A stretch of 64,000 nt of DNA from Jiangella anatolica (GTDB taxonomy: Bacteria; Actinomycetota; Actinomycetes; Jiangellales; Jiangellaceae), in the NCBI RefSeq assembly GCF_003236295.1, contig NZ_POTW01000027.1:1-64000 (forward strand). Direction: 5' to 3'. Positions within the stretch are counted from its first letter, which is position 1. The number at the start of each line of letters is the position of its first letter. Under the pieces are notes generated by a model that did no database searches, had not been told where the DNA came from, and was given only the letters and a program-made list of their open reading frames with translations. Of this stretch, positions 21,122-30,530 are shown piece by piece. Position numbers and translations under genes: made by a program.

Positions 21122-21876
21122 CGGGCCACCGCCGGACCGGCCGCGACGAGCTGGTCGAGGTGGGCGAGCTGGCCCGCGACGGCGTCGACCGTGGGGTGCG
21201 CCAGGTGCCCGGCGACCCGGCCGTCGACGAGGAAGACGACGCGGTCGGCGTAGGCGGCGGCGACGGGGTCGTGCGTCACCATGACGATCGTCTGCCCCAG
21301 CTCGCCGACGGCGGTGCGCAGCAGGCGGAGGATGTCCTTGGCGCTGGCCGTGTCCAGGGCGCCCGTCGGCTCGTCGGCCAGCACCACGGCCGGCGAGGTG
21401 ACGAACGCCCTCGCGATCGCGACGCGCTGCTGCTGGCCGCCGGACAGCTCCGCGGGCAGATGGGCGGCGCGCCCGGCCAGCCCGACCCGGTCCAGCAGGG
21501 TCCGGACCAGCTTCGGGTCGGCCTTGCGCCCGGCCAGCCGCAGCGGCAGCGCGACGTTCTGAGCGGCCGTGAGGTACGGCATCAGGTGGAAGCTCTGGAA
21601 GACGAAGCCGATCCGCTCGCGCCGCAGCTGCGTGCGGGCGTCCTCGTCCCAGAACGTGACGTTCTCGCCGTCGATCAGCACCTCGCCCTCGGTGGGCCGG
21701 TCCAGTCCGGCGACGCAGGACAGCAGCGTCGACTTGCCGGACCCGGACGGGCCCATGACCGCGGTGAAGGACCCGCGGGCGAAGTCGAGATCGACGCCGT
21801 CGAGGGCGCGCACGCCGCTTCGCTGGTCTCCATAGACGCGGGCCAGCCGGCGTACCTGTACGGCAGTGGTGTCCAT
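21118..21876 (-). CDS. ABC transporter ATP-binding protein (LolD/MacB type)
   Basis: The product has 252 residues. Walker A is GPSGSGKST, the Q-loop lies in FVFQSFHLMPYLTAAQN, the signature is LSGGQQQRVAIARA and Walker B is VVLADEPTGALD. The sequence is typical of the ATPases of FtsX-type exporters. It is first in the operon with the permease. A divergent two-component system starts about 180 bases away, the usual arrangement for stress-responsive export systems, so regulation by that pair is likely. Confidence 0.9.
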   Translation of the reverse strand: MDTTAVQVRRLARVYGDQRSGVRALDGVDLDFARGSFTAVMGPSGSGKSTLLSCVAGLDRPTEGEVLIDGENVTFWDEDARTQLRRERIGFVFQSFHLMPYLTAAQNVALPLRLAGRKADPKLVRTLLDRVGLAGRAAHLPAELSGGQQQRVAIARAFVTSPAVVLADEPTGALDTASAKDILRLLRTAVGELGQTIVMVTHDPVAAAYADRVVFLVDGRVAGHLAHPTVDAVAGQLAHLDQLVAAGPAVAR

Positions 21877-22057
21877 CGTGGTCTCCGTTCGTGTCGATTG
21901 ACCTCGACGCTACGGATCACCGCAGGTCAGGAGCCATACAGCTGGCTACCGACGTGGGGTGGAGAAAAGTCCACCCGGATCGGGGACCCAACCGGATCGA
22001 GGCCGGGACCGCGGCTCCGTAGCGTCGAAGACACCCGAACGAGCGAAGGAGAACACC

Positions 22058-22495
22058 ATGGAACTCACCGATCTGACCCGGCACCTGCTCCGCCCCGACA
22101 CCGTGCCGGCGAGCGCCGAGGACAGGACCCGGGCGGTGGCCGTCCTGACGCGGCCCGGCACCGGGCTCTCGGACGACGAGCTGCGGGCCCGGACGGCGGC
22201 GGTGCACGAGGCCGCCACCCGCAACGACGTCTACCTGGCGCTGGAGGGCCTCGGCGCGGGCGTGCCCCCGTGGGGCGTCACGATGGCGCTGCGGGTCGCG
22301 ACCGGTGTCTGGATCGCCATGACGGCGGTGCAGATCGTCGTCTGGCTGGCGATCGGGATCGGCTCCGGCGGGCTGGACGTGCCGTGGTGGCTGTACTCGA
22401 CGGTGGGCGGCGCCGGCGTCGTCGCGGCCCTGTGGTGGACGAACGAGTCCTACCATCGTGGTCCGGGCCGTCGACCTACCGGCGCGGTGGCATGA
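22058..22495 (+). CDS. Small two-span membrane protein in a two-component operon
   Basis: The product has 145 residues from ATG 22058, with AAGGAG 7 bases upstream. Residues about 75-100 and 110-132 (VATGVWIAMTAVQIVVWLAI, WWLYSTVGGAGVVAALWW) are membrane spans. The N-terminal 70 residues are a soluble helical part. It precedes the histidine kinase by 30 bases and may be a sensor partner or a target of the exporter. No named family recognised. Confidence 0.6.
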   Translation: MELTDLTRHLLRPDTVPASAEDRTRAVAVLTRPGTGLSDDELRARTAAVHEAATRNDVYLALEGLGAGVPPWGVTMALRVATGVWIAMTAVQIVVWLAIGIGSGGLDVPWWLYSTVGGAGVVAALWWTNESYHRGPGRRPTGAVA

Positions 22496-22525
22496 GGCGC
22501 GACGACGGCGGGCGGAGGTGATCCG

Positions 22526-23782
22526 GTGGTGGACCACGCGGGCGGCGGGCGGCCCTCGGGCCGGCCCGCCCCGGCCGTGGCGCTGCCGCTGTTCCCGGTC
22601 GACGTGCCGGGCCTGCTCGAGCGGCTCCGGCTGACCGCCGTCGCCACCGGGACCGCCGCGCTGGCCGTGCCCGCCTGGATCCTGCTGATCCTGGCGATCA
22701 TGGCGGTGCCGCTCAGCGTCATCGGCATCGGGCTGTGGATCGCGCTGATCGTCGTGCACGGCACGGCGACGCTGGTGAACGTCCTGCGCACGATCGCCGA
22801 AGGGCTGCTCGACACCGACCTGCCCGACCACCCCGTCGACGGACCGCGGCGCTCGCCGCTGCGGCTGATCGCCACCTGGGTCCGCGACCCGCGGCGCTGG
22901 CGCGAGCTGGCGCTCGTCGGGTTCGCCGCGACCGGCGGGCTGGCGCTGTCGCTGCTCCCGGCCGGGCTGCTGCTGTCGTTGCCGGTGCACGGCACGATGC
23001 TGCTGGTCGACGGCGGGTCCGTGTGGCCGGTGTTAACGGTGCTCGCCGTGCCGATGACGGCGCTGTGGTGGGCCGGCACGCCGTGGCTGGTGCGGGCGCG
23101 GGCACTGGCCGACGCCGCGATCCTCGGCCACTCGCAGACCCGCCGGCTGGCCGAACGCGTCGTCGAGGTCGAGAAGACCCGGGCCGAGCTGATCGACCAC
23201 TCCGCCGCCGAGGTGCGGCGCATCGAACGCGACCTGCACGACGGCGCCCAGGCCCGCATCGCCGCCGTCGGCATGAACGTCGGCCTGGCCGAGCGGCTGA
23301 TGAGGACCGACCCCGCGGCCGCCGCCGAGCTGCTGCGCGAGGCGCGCGAAGGCACCGTCTCCGCCCTGGAAGACCTGCGCTCCGTGGTCCGCGGCATCCA
23401 CCCGCCCGCACTGGCCGACAGCGGTCTGACCGGCGCCGTCGAGGCGCTCGCGGTGGCGCTGCCGGCGCCGGTGACGGTGACGCTGCGGCTGCCCGAGCGG
23501 CTCCCGGCCCCGGTCGAGTCGGCCCTCTACTTCGCCGTCGCCGAGTGCCTGGCCAACGCCGTCAAGCACGCCGCCGCCACCCGTATGTGGGTGACCGGCG
23601 TCGCCGAGCCCGGCCGCGTCCGCCTCGTCGTCGGCGACGACGGCCGCGGCGGCGCCGACCCGCGCGGGTCCGGGCTGGCCGGCATCGCGCGCCGGCTGGC
23701 GGCGTTCGACGGGACCGTCGCCGTGGAGAGCCCGGCCGGCGGCCCGACCACCGTGAGCCTGGAGGTGCCGTGGCAGAGCTGA
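22526..23782 (+). CDS. NarL-type sensor histidine kinase
   Basis: The product has 418 residues from GTG 22526 (AGGTG upstream). An N-terminal sensor part with about four transmembrane helices (to residue 190) is followed by the HisKA_3 phosphoacceptor ERDLHDGAQARIAAVGMNVG (His in LHDG). The ATPase domain has an N-box in ECLANAVKHAAA and a G-box in VVGDDGRGGADPRGSGLAGI. It would phosphorylate the response regulator whose GTG lies inside its last codons. Confidence 0.9.
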   Translation: MVDHAGGGRPSGRPAPAVALPLFPVDVPGLLERLRLTAVATGTAALAVPAWILLILAIMAVPLSVIGIGLWIALIVVHGTATLVNVLRTIAEGLLDTDLPDHPVDGPRRSPLRLIATWVRDPRRWRELALVGFAATGGLALSLLPAGLLLSLPVHGTMLLVDGGSVWPVLTVLAVPMTALWWAGTPWLVRARALADAAILGHSQTRRLAERVVEVEKTRAELIDHSAAEVRRIERDLHDGAQARIAAVGMNVGLAERLMRTDPAAAAELLREAREGTVSALEDLRSVVRGIHPPALADSGLTGAVEALAVALPAPVTVTLRLPERLPAPVESALYFAVAECLANAVKHAAATRMWVTGVAEPGRVRLVVGDDGRGGADPRGSGLAGIARRLAAFDGTVAVESPAGGPTTVSLEVPWQS

Positions 23783-24426
23783 GAGCGTTGATCGCCGAGG
23801 ACCAGGCGCTGCTGCGCGTGGGGCTGACCCGCATCCTGGAGTCCGACGGCATCGAGGTCGTCGACGCGGTGCAGGACGCCGCCACGCTGGCCGCGGCGCT
23901 GGCCAAGGACGACTTCGACGTCGCGATCCTCGACGTCCGGCTGCCGCCCACGTTCACCACCGAGGGCCTGACGGCGGCGACCATGGCCCGCGCGTCGCGG
24001 CCGGCGCTGCCCGTCCTGGTGCTCAGCCAGCACGTCGAGCCGATCTACGCGCGCGACCTGCTCGCCGACGGTCAGGGCTCGATCGGCTACCTGCTCAAGG
24101 ACCGCGTCGCCGACGTCGACGGCTTCCTCGCCGCGGTCCGTCAGGTCGCGGCCGGCGGCACCGTGCTCGACCCCGAGGTGGTGGCGGGCCTGCTGACCAG
24201 CCGTCCCGACCCGGTCGACCGGCTGACCGAGCGCGAACGCGAGGTGCTGACGCTCATGGCGCAGGGCCGCTCCAACGCCGCCATCGGCGCCCGCCTGCAC
24301 GTCTCGGAGGGCGCGGTCACCAAGCACATCAACAGCATCTTCACCAAGCTAGACCTGCCGCAGGCCCCCGACGACAACCGGCGTGTGCTGGCCGTCCTGG
24401 CCTGGCTCGACGGCGCCGGCGGCTGA
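23770..24426 (+). CDS. NarL/LuxR-family response regulator
   Basis: The product has 218 residues. GTG 23770 overlaps the kinase stop. The receiver domain has the acidic pair near residue 10 (AED), the phosphoacceptor Asp in VAILDVRLPP and the Lys in YLLKDR. The C-terminal LuxR helix-turn-helix is LTEREREVLTLMAQGRSNAA, then AVTKHINSIFTKL. It probably controls the divergent ABC exporter. Confidence 0.9.
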   Translation: MAELRALIAEDQALLRVGLTRILESDGIEVVDAVQDAATLAAALAKDDFDVAILDVRLPPTFTTEGLTAATMARASRPALPVLVLSQHVEPIYARDLLADGQGSIGYLLKDRVADVDGFLAAVRQVAAGGTVLDPEVVAGLLTSRPDPVDRLTEREREVLTLMAQGRSNAAIGARLHVSEGAVTKHINSIFTKLDLPQAPDDNRRVLAVLAWLDGAGG

Positions 24427-24532
24427 CCCGGTCCCCCACCGTGACGCAGCCCACGTAGGCGGCCGGTTCGATTTCGAGACTGACGGGTCTAGCATCTCTC
24501 ATATACGGAACCCTCCAGTCTCGGAAGTGCTC

Positions 24533-26086
24533 ATGACGCTCACACCGCTCGACACCGAGTCCGCCGCCCTCCCCGACCGCGCCCACCGCCGCCGGTGGGC
24601 GACGCTCGGGGTGTTGTCGCTGAGCCTCGTGCTCATCGGGATGGACACGACCGTCCTCAACACCGCGATCCCGACCATGCAGCGCGACCTCGGCGCCACC
24701 GCCAGCGAGCTGCAGTGGATCATCGACGCCTACACGCTGGCGTTCGCCGGGCTGCTGCTGACGGCCGGGGCGTGGGGCGACAAGTACGGGCGCAAGCTGG
24801 CGCTGGCCGCCGGGCTGATCGTGTTCGCCGGTGCGAGCGTGTGGGGCGCGACGGCGAACGACCCCGGCACCGTCATCGCGGCGCGGACGGTCATGGGCAT
24901 GGGCGGCGCGCTGATCATGCCGAGCACGCTGTCGATCCTCATCGACGTGTTCCGAGACCCGGCGGAGCGCAAGCGGGCGATCGGCGTATGGGCGGCGATG
25001 GCCGGCATCGGCATCGCCGGCGGGCCGGCGGTCGGCGGCTGGCTGCTGGAGCACTTCTGGTGGGGCTCGGCGCTGATGATCAACGTGCCGGTCGCCGGCG
25101 CCGCGCTGCTGCTCGGGTTCTGGCTGATCCCGGAGTCGCGGGACCGGCGGGCGCCGCGGCTGGACCTCGTCGGCGCGGCGCTGTCGTGCGCCGGGCTGGT
25201 CGCGCTCGTGTGGGCGCTGATCGAGGCGCCGGAGCGCGGCTGGACCGACGCCGTCACCCTGGGCGCGATCGCGGCGGCGCTGGCGATCCTGGCCGGCTTC
25301 GTGCTGTGGGAGCGCCGCCACCCGCACCCCATGCTGCCGGTCGAGTTCTTCCTCGACCGCCGCTTCAGCGTCCCCGCGATCTCGATCACGCTGGTGTTCT
25401 TCGCGATGATGGGCGCCGCGTTCTTCCTCTCCGTCTACCTGCAGACGGTGCTCGGCTACACGCCGCTGGAGGCCGGCCTGCGCATCCTGCCGCTGGCGAT
25501 CGGCCTGGTCATCGGCGGTCCGCTCGCCATGGCGGTCGCGCAGCGGGTCGGCGAGAAGTGGCCGACGGTGTTCGGGCTGGCGCTGCTCGCGGTGTCGTTC
25601 TGGATCTTCACGGGGACGACGGTCGGCAGCGGCTACGCGCCGCGCGGCCTGACCGCGACGATCGTCATGGGGTTCGGCATGGCGTTCGCGATGGGCCCGG
25701 CGACGGAGTCGGTCATGGGCGCGGTGCCGCGGGCCAAGGCGGGCGTCGGCTCGGCGGTCAACGACACCGTCCGCCAGGTCGGCGGCGCGCTCGGCGTCGC
25801 GGTGCTGATCTCGGTGCTGAACTCCGTCTACGCTGCGCAGGTGGACGACGCCACCGCACAGTTGCCGGCCCAGGCCGCGCACGCCGTCGAGGACAGCATC
25901 CAGGGCGCCTACGCCGCCGCCGGCGAGCTGCCCGCCGAGCCCGCCGCGGCCCTCGTCCACGCCGCCGACGCCGCGTTCGTCGACGCCATGACCACGACGA
26001 CCGCCGTCGCCGGGATCGTCGTCCTGGTCGGCGCGCTGGTCGCGCTGCTCTGGCTGCCCAGCCATGCCCGTGATGAACAGGACTGA
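24533..26086 (+). CDS. MFS drug exporter, DHA2 (14-TM, EmrB/QacA) family
   Basis: The product has 517 residues. ATG 24533 was chosen because it starts just before the first predicted helix block. GAWGDKYGRKLALAAG is the MFS motif A between helices 2 and 3. GMDTTVLNTAIPTMQRDLGA is the DHA2 signature for helix 1, and GPAVGGWLLEHFWWGSALMI matches motif C. About 14 membrane spans are readable. It probably exports drugs by proton antiport. It overlaps the TetR-family gene by 23 bases, and that protein is its likely repressor. Confidence 0.9.
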   Translation: MTLTPLDTESAALPDRAHRRRWATLGVLSLSLVLIGMDTTVLNTAIPTMQRDLGATASELQWIIDAYTLAFAGLLLTAGAWGDKYGRKLALAAGLIVFAGASVWGATANDPGTVIAARTVMGMGGALIMPSTLSILIDVFRDPAERKRAIGVWAAMAGIGIAGGPAVGGWLLEHFWWGSALMINVPVAGAALLLGFWLIPESRDRRAPRLDLVGAALSCAGLVALVWALIEAPERGWTDAVTLGAIAAALAILAGFVLWERRHPHPMLPVEFFLDRRFSVPAISITLVFFAMMGAAFFLSVYLQTVLGYTPLEAGLRILPLAIGLVIGGPLAMAVAQRVGEKWPTVFGLALLAVSFWIFTGTTVGSGYAPRGLTATIVMGFGMAFAMGPATESVMGAVPRAKAGVGSAVNDTVRQVGGALGVAVLISVLNSVYAAQVDDATAQLPAQAAHAVEDSIQGAYAAAGELPAEPAAALVHAADAAFVDAMTTTTAVAGIVVLVGALVALLWLPSHARDEQD

Positions 26087-26666
26087 CGAGCCCCGCCGCG
26101 GCCGTCCCCGGGACCCGGAGGCGGACCGGCGCATCCGCGAGGCCGCCGCCGGCCTGCTGCTGGAACGCGGCGTCGACGGCATGACGGTGGACGCGGTGGC
26201 GGAGCGGGCCGGTGTCGGCAAGGCGACGCTGTACCGGCGCTGGGCCAGCAAGGACGAGCTGGCGCTGGCGGCCGCCGAGACGCTGTTCGCGCTGGAGGTG
26301 CGGGTCCCGGACACCGGCACGCTGCTCGGCGACCTCACCGAGGTCTACACCGACATCCTGCGCCTGGCCGGCAGCGACGACGGCCGGGCGTTCTTCCGGC
26401 TGGCCGCGACGGAGGCCGGCCGCGACCCCCGCGTCGGCGAGCTGTACCGCGCCTCGCTGGCCACCCGGCTGGCCGAGTCCGGCGCGGTGTTCGACCGCGC
26501 GATCGACCGTGGCGAGCTCCCGCCCGACGCCGACCGCCAGCTGATGTTCGACTGGTTCGCCGGGGTGATCGTGCTGCGCATCCTCACCAACGTCGCGCTC
26601 CCCCGGCCCGAGGACGCCGAGACGCTCGCGCGCACGACGATCTACGGCTTCGGCGCCCGCAGCTGA
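26064..26666 (+). CDS. TetR-family repressor of the MFS exporter
   Basis: The product has 200 residues from ATG 26064; ATG 26073 is also possible. RRGRPRDPEADRRIREAAAG and GVDGMTVDAVAERAGVGKAT, then LYRRWASKDEL, form a TetR helix-turn-helix. The C-terminal ligand domain is of the TetR_C_11/TetR_C_16 kind. It is translationally coupled with the exporter. Confidence 0.9.
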   Translation: MPVMNRTDEPRRGRPRDPEADRRIREAAAGLLLERGVDGMTVDAVAERAGVGKATLYRRWASKDELALAAAETLFALEVRVPDTGTLLGDLTEVYTDILRLAGSDDGRAFFRLAATEAGRDPRVGELYRASLATRLAESGAVFDRAIDRGELPPDADRQLMFDWFAGVIVLRILTNVALPRPEDAETLARTTIYGFGARS

Positions 26667-27538
26667 CCGGCGGCCGCCGCGACGACGGCGTCGGTGAGGG
26701 CGGTGAGCAGCGGCGACGCCAGCTTCCAGCGCTGCCAGTAGAGCGGCACGTCGAGGTGGCGGCCGGGCGCGATCTCGACCAGCCGGCCGTCGTCGAGGGG
26801 CGCGCGGGCCATCGACTCGGGCAGCATCGCCCAGGCCAGGCCGAGGATGGTCGCGTCGGCGAACCCCACCGACGACGGCAGCACGGTGGCCGGCGGGTCG
26901 ACGCGGCGGCCGGCGAGCTCGCGGGCGAACCGCGACTGCAGGGCGTCCTTGCTGTTGAAGACCAGCGTCGTGGCCATGCCGAGCGCCGCCGCCGTCGGGC
27001 CGTCCGGGAACCAGCGCCGGGCGAAGTCCGGCGTCGCGACGCCGAGGTAGCGCATCCGGCCGAGCGCGCGCACGCTGCAGCCCTGGACCGCGCGAGGATC
27101 GGCCGTGACGGCGGCCAGCACGGCGCCCTCGCGCAGCAGCGTCGCCGAGTGGTCCTGGTCCTCCTGGTGGATCTCGAACCGGGCGCCGCGCTCGCCGGCC
27201 AGCCCGGTCAGCGCCGGCAGGAACCACGTCGCCAGCGAGTCGCCGTTGACGGCCACCGCCAGCCGCACCTCGGCGTCGTCGGCGGCGAGCCCGGCCAGCG
27301 CCTCGCTCTCCAGCAGCCGCAGCTGCCGCGCGTACCGGGCCAGCACCTGCCCGGCCTCCGTCGCGCCGGTGGGCCGCGTCCGGGTGACGAGGACGCGGCC
27401 CAGCCGCGCCTCCAGCGCCTTCACCCGCTGGCTGACGGCCGACGGCGTCACGTGCAGCCGGCGAGCGGCCGCCTCGAAGCTGCCCTCGTCGACGACGGCG
27501 GCGAACGCGCTGAGCTGGGGGAGGTCGATCCGCATCAT
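26642..27538 (-). CDS. lysG: LysR-family regulator of the LysG/ArgP type
   Basis: The product has 298 residues. The N-terminus (LPQLSAFAAVVDEGSFEAAA, then RLHVTPSAVSQRVKALE) is the LysR helix-turn-helix and close to the ArgP/LysG variant. The rest is a substrate-binding-like domain. It is divergent from a LysE-type exporter with only 70 bases between, the classic lysG-lysE arrangement in which basic amino acids induce export. Its 3' end overlaps the TetR gene's 3' end by 25 bases. Confidence 0.85.
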   Translation of the reverse strand: MMRIDLPQLSAFAAVVDEGSFEAAARRLHVTPSAVSQRVKALEARLGRVLVTRTRPTGATEAGQVLARYARQLRLLESEALAGLAADDAEVRLAVAVNGDSLATWFLPALTGLAGERGARFEIHQEDQDHSATLLREGAVLAAVTADPRAVQGCSVRALGRMRYLGVATPDFARRWFPDGPTAAALGMATTLVFNSKDALQSRFARELAGRRVDPPATVLPSSVGFADATILGLAWAMLPESMARAPLDDGRLVEIAPGRHLDVPLYWQRWKLASPLLTALTDAVVAAAAGQLRAPKP

Positions 27539-27608
27539 GAAGCCATGCTAATGAAGGCGTAGAAACTTTAGCTGGTCTTCGGGCGGCGACGACCCTAGCG
27601 TCGAGGGC

Positions 27609-28208
27609 ATGTCCAGTGCCGCCGTCGGGTTCGTCACCTCGCTGTCGCTGATCGTCGCGATCGGCGCGCAGAACGCGTTCGTCCTGCGCCAGGGCGTCGC
27701 CCGCCGGCACGTCGTCCCGGTCGTGGCGGTGTGCGCGGCGGCGGACGCGCTGCTGATCGGCGCCGGGATCGCCGGGCTGGGCGCCGCGCTGACGGCGCGC
27801 CCGTGGGCGCTGGACGTCGCCCGGTACGGCGGCGCGGCGTTCGTGCTGGCCTACGGCGCGCTCGCGGCGCGGCGCGCGCTGCGACCGTCGTCGCTGGTGG
27901 CCGGGAACGGCGCGGCGACGACGGCGCGGGCGGCGGTGCTCGCGTGCCTGGGCTTCACGTTCCTCAACCCGCACGTGTACCTCGACACCGTCGTGCTGCT
28001 CGGCGCGCTGGCCAACCAGCACGGCGACGACGGCCGCTGGCTCTACGGACTGGGCGCGATGACGGCGTCGGTGACCTGGTTCACCGCGCTCGGGTTCGGC
28101 GCCCGGTCGCTCGGCTCGGTCTTCGAGCGGCCAGGCGCCTGGCGACTGCTGGACGGGCTGATCGCGCTGGTCATGGCCCTGATCGGCGTAGGCCTGCTGG
28201 TGGGCTGA
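27609..28208 (+). CDS. lysE: LysE/ArgO-family amino-acid exporter
   Basis: The product has 199 residues with about six membrane helices. SLIVAIGAQNAFVLRQGV is the conserved LysE N-terminal motif, and FTFLNPHVYLDTVVLLGALA the central one. It exports lysine or arginine. Divergent transcription from lysG supports inducer-dependent expression; the 70-base gap should hold both promoters. It overlaps the SARP gene's end by 38 bases on the opposite strand. Confidence 0.9.
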   Translation: MSSAAVGFVTSLSLIVAIGAQNAFVLRQGVARRHVVPVVAVCAAADALLIGAGIAGLGAALTARPWALDVARYGGAAFVLAYGALAARRALRPSSLVAGNGAATTARAAVLACLGFTFLNPHVYLDTVVLLGALANQHGDDGRWLYGLGAMTASVTWFTALGFGARSLGSVFERPGAWRLLDGLIALVMALIGVGLLVG

Positions 28209-28896
28209 GCAGCGCCTCGATCGTCTCGGACGGATCGACGCCCAGCTCGTCGGCCAGCAGCCGCCGGTACTCGCCGAGCTGGTGCGAGGCGACCGAGCGG
28301 TTGCCCTCGGCCAGGTGGGCGCGGATCAACGCGCACCACGCGGACTCCCGCAGCGGCTCGGCCGCGATCGCCCGGTACGCCACGTCGATGGCCGCGCCGA
28401 ACCGGCCTGCCGCGGTGAGGCGGCGGCTGAGCGCCTCGAGGGCGTGGATGCGCAGCTGACGGTGCCGCTCGCGCTCCAGTTGCAGCCAGTCCTCGTCCCA
28501 GCCGGGGAGGATGTCGTCGGTGAGCAGGTCGGCCGAGTCGGGCAGCCGGTCACGGCCGGACGGGTCGAGCAGGCCGCGCGCGAGCCCCGCGCTCTCGGCG
28601 AGGTCGACCCGCACCGACGGCCGCAGCTGGAGCTCGTCGCGGCCGCTGCGAACCAGGCCGGCCGGGAGCTGGCCGATCCGCCACAGCGCCGTGCGCAGTC
28701 TCGCCCGCGCCTGCGCCTGCGGCACCCAGCCCCACAGCTGGCCCGTCACCGCGTCGCGGCGCTGCGCACCGCCGTTGACGGCGAGGTAGGCCAGCAGGCG
28801 CCGCGGACCGGCGGGCAGCGCGACCGGAACACCGGCGACGAGGACCTCGAAGGCACCGATGACGTGCAGGTCAGCAATCTGATTCACCGCAGCCAT
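28171..28896 (-). CDS. Small SARP-type (AfsR/BTAD) transcriptional regulator
   Basis: The product has 241 residues from ATG 28896 with GGGGGG 8 bases upstream. Residues 5-95 form a winged helix of the OmpR type (LLAYLAVNGGAQRRDAVTGQ, LRTALWRIGQLP). Residues 95-240 are the bacterial transcriptional activation domain with tetratricopeptide-like helices (HRQLRIHALEALSRRL, REYRRLLADELGVDPS-like ending). No ATPase domain. It follows the unfamiliar 29-36 kb operon on the same strand after 103 bases, so it could regulate that operon; this is inference. Confidence 0.8.
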   Translation of the reverse strand: MAAVNQIADLHVIGAFEVLVAGVPVALPAGPRRLLAYLAVNGGAQRRDAVTGQLWGWVPQAQARARLRTALWRIGQLPAGLVRSGRDELQLRPSVRVDLAESAGLARGLLDPSGRDRLPDSADLLTDDILPGWDEDWLQLERERHRQLRIHALEALSRRLTAAGRFGAAIDVAYRAIAAEPLRESAWCALIRAHLAEGNRSVASHQLGEYRRLLADELGVDPSETIEALLSPPAGLRRSGP

Positions 28897-28999
28897 CAGC
28901 GACACCCCCCGTTTCGCCGGACCCACGCGATGGCTCGCGGATCCGGCTTAGTCACTGTTGTACTCGCATGATCGCGACTCGCCTAGGGTGTGCCCGCGC

Positions 29000-30517
29000 C
29001 TACTCCAGGAAGTCCTCCGCATAACAGCTGTAGATGCTCGCCTGATCCTTCAGCCGGTCGATGATCCACGCGTTGAACTGCTTGAAGGCCTTCGGCAGCG
29101 CCAGCAGCCCCAGGCCCCACTCGGCGCCGGAGGCGTAGGCGATGATCTGGCTCATCTTCACGATGCCGCCGGCGATGTCCTCGTCGAGCAGCCGCAGGTT
29201 GGTGGTGAGCCGGTCCTCGGGCACCTGCGGGCCGAACAGGTCCGGATGCAGCAGCCGGGACAGCACGCGGCTCCACTCCTCCGGCCTGGGCATCTGGTTG
29301 TCGCGCTTGATGAGAAACACCTGGGTGTCGCTGGCGAACCGGTCGTCCATGCCGGGCTGCTTGATCTTGGCCAGCACGCACTTCAGACGCTTCACCGCCT
29401 CCGGTGTCAGCGTGGGCGACGACAGCAGCGGCGTGACCCGCACGATCACCTCGTCCAGCACCAGCGGGTCCGGCGGCGGCGTGTAGTCCCGGTACACGGT
29501 GATCTCGACCCGGCGGTTCAAGGTGTGCAGTCGGGTCGAGAACGGCCGGTCCTCGCCGTAGCTCTCGATGACGTACTCGATCCGCTCCACCGTGCCGACG
29601 GGCAATCGGCCGGCCTGCTGGGCGACCAGCTCCTTGAGCCGGGCCGCCACCGCCTGGGCCCGGCGGCGGCCGAGGTCCAGGTTGTAGGCGCGGGTGCCGA
29701 CGGGGTCGGTGTGGCCCTGCACGACGATCTTCGTCACGATACGCCGCGAGTACCAGCTGCGGACGATCTCGCGCGCCAGCGACGCGATCAGCCGCTCGTG
29801 CTCCTCCGTCAGGGTGGCCTTCGCGAACGGGAAGCCGCGCAGCGACCGCTGGTCCATCGGCGCCACGACCGCACCGACGGTCCGCGGCAGCAGCGCGTAC
29901 ACGACCAGCTTGTAGGTGGCCGCCTGGTCGACCGTCAGCTGGGTGGACAGCCCGGCTGCCGCGGCCAGCGAGCCGGGGGCGAGCTCCAGAGCCTCCTCCA
30001 GCCAGCGGTTCATCGTCCACGGCCCGACCGAGACCGCGTCGAACGGCGACACTTTCGGGTACGCCTTCTGGCAGAACCGCTGGAACGCCCGGAGCTTGTC
30101 CTGCTCATTGACGTCGAACGGCACCGCCTCGACGACCAGGACGTGCACGGTGCTGCTGGGCCCGGCCTTGGGGAGGTCGGGCAGGTCGACCAGCAGGCGG
30201 TCGCCCCAGCCCGGCTCCGCGCCCGTGTTCCCCCGCGCCCCCGCGATCATCCACAGGATCCGTTCGGTCCGCACGGTCACCTCGGCGCTCACCAGCGGTT
30301 TGGCCCGCAGCACGTCGGGCAGTTCGGCAAGTGCCGCCGGCGGGAAGGTCCGGGTCAGCCGCGACAGGGCGGGCGCGGCCTGCTCCTCGAAGGCCGGCTC
30401 GCCCGGCGCCTCGTAGAGGTGTCCCCACGACTCCTGCTCCCCGGCCGGCTCGGGCGTCGCCTCGGCCGGCGCGAACGGCGACTCCAGGAGGGTGGCGATG
30501 AGCGGTTCGCTCGTCAT
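29000..30517 (-). CDS. OmpA-C-like domain protein with N-terminal LLESPF motif, no signal peptide
   Basis: The product has 505 residues from ATG 30517 (GGAGG upstream). Residues 10-16 read LLESPFA; a Pro/Glu-rich stretch then leads to about residue 50. Residues about 226-342 are an OmpA-like peptidoglycan-binding domain: GHTDPVGTRAYNLDLGRRRA holds the Asp (271) and Arg (286) that contact diaminopimelate, and LNRRVEITV closes it. There is no signal sequence, lipobox or membrane span, which is odd for such a domain. Residues 343-505 are helical and unassigned. It ends the operon and shares the SPF motif with the gene at 33641. Confidence 0.7.
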   Translation of the reverse strand: MTSEPLIATLLESPFAPAEATPEPAGEQESWGHLYEAPGEPAFEEQAAPALSRLTRTFPPAALAELPDVLRAKPLVSAEVTVRTERILWMIAGARGNTGAEPGWGDRLLVDLPDLPKAGPSSTVHVLVVEAVPFDVNEQDKLRAFQRFCQKAYPKVSPFDAVSVGPWTMNRWLEEALELAPGSLAAAAGLSTQLTVDQAATYKLVVYALLPRTVGAVVAPMDQRSLRGFPFAKATLTEEHERLIASLAREIVRSWYSRRIVTKIVVQGHTDPVGTRAYNLDLGRRRAQAVAARLKELVAQQAGRLPVGTVERIEYVIESYGEDRPFSTRLHTLNRRVEITVYRDYTPPPDPLVLDEVIVRVTPLLSSPTLTPEAVKRLKCVLAKIKQPGMDDRFASDTQVFLIKRDNQMPRPEEWSRVLSRLLHPDLFGPQVPEDRLTTNLRLLDEDIAGGIVKMSQIIAYASGAEWGLGLLALPKAFKQFNAWIIDRLKDQASIYSCYAEDFLE

Positions 30518-30530
30518 GACGGCCTCCGTC

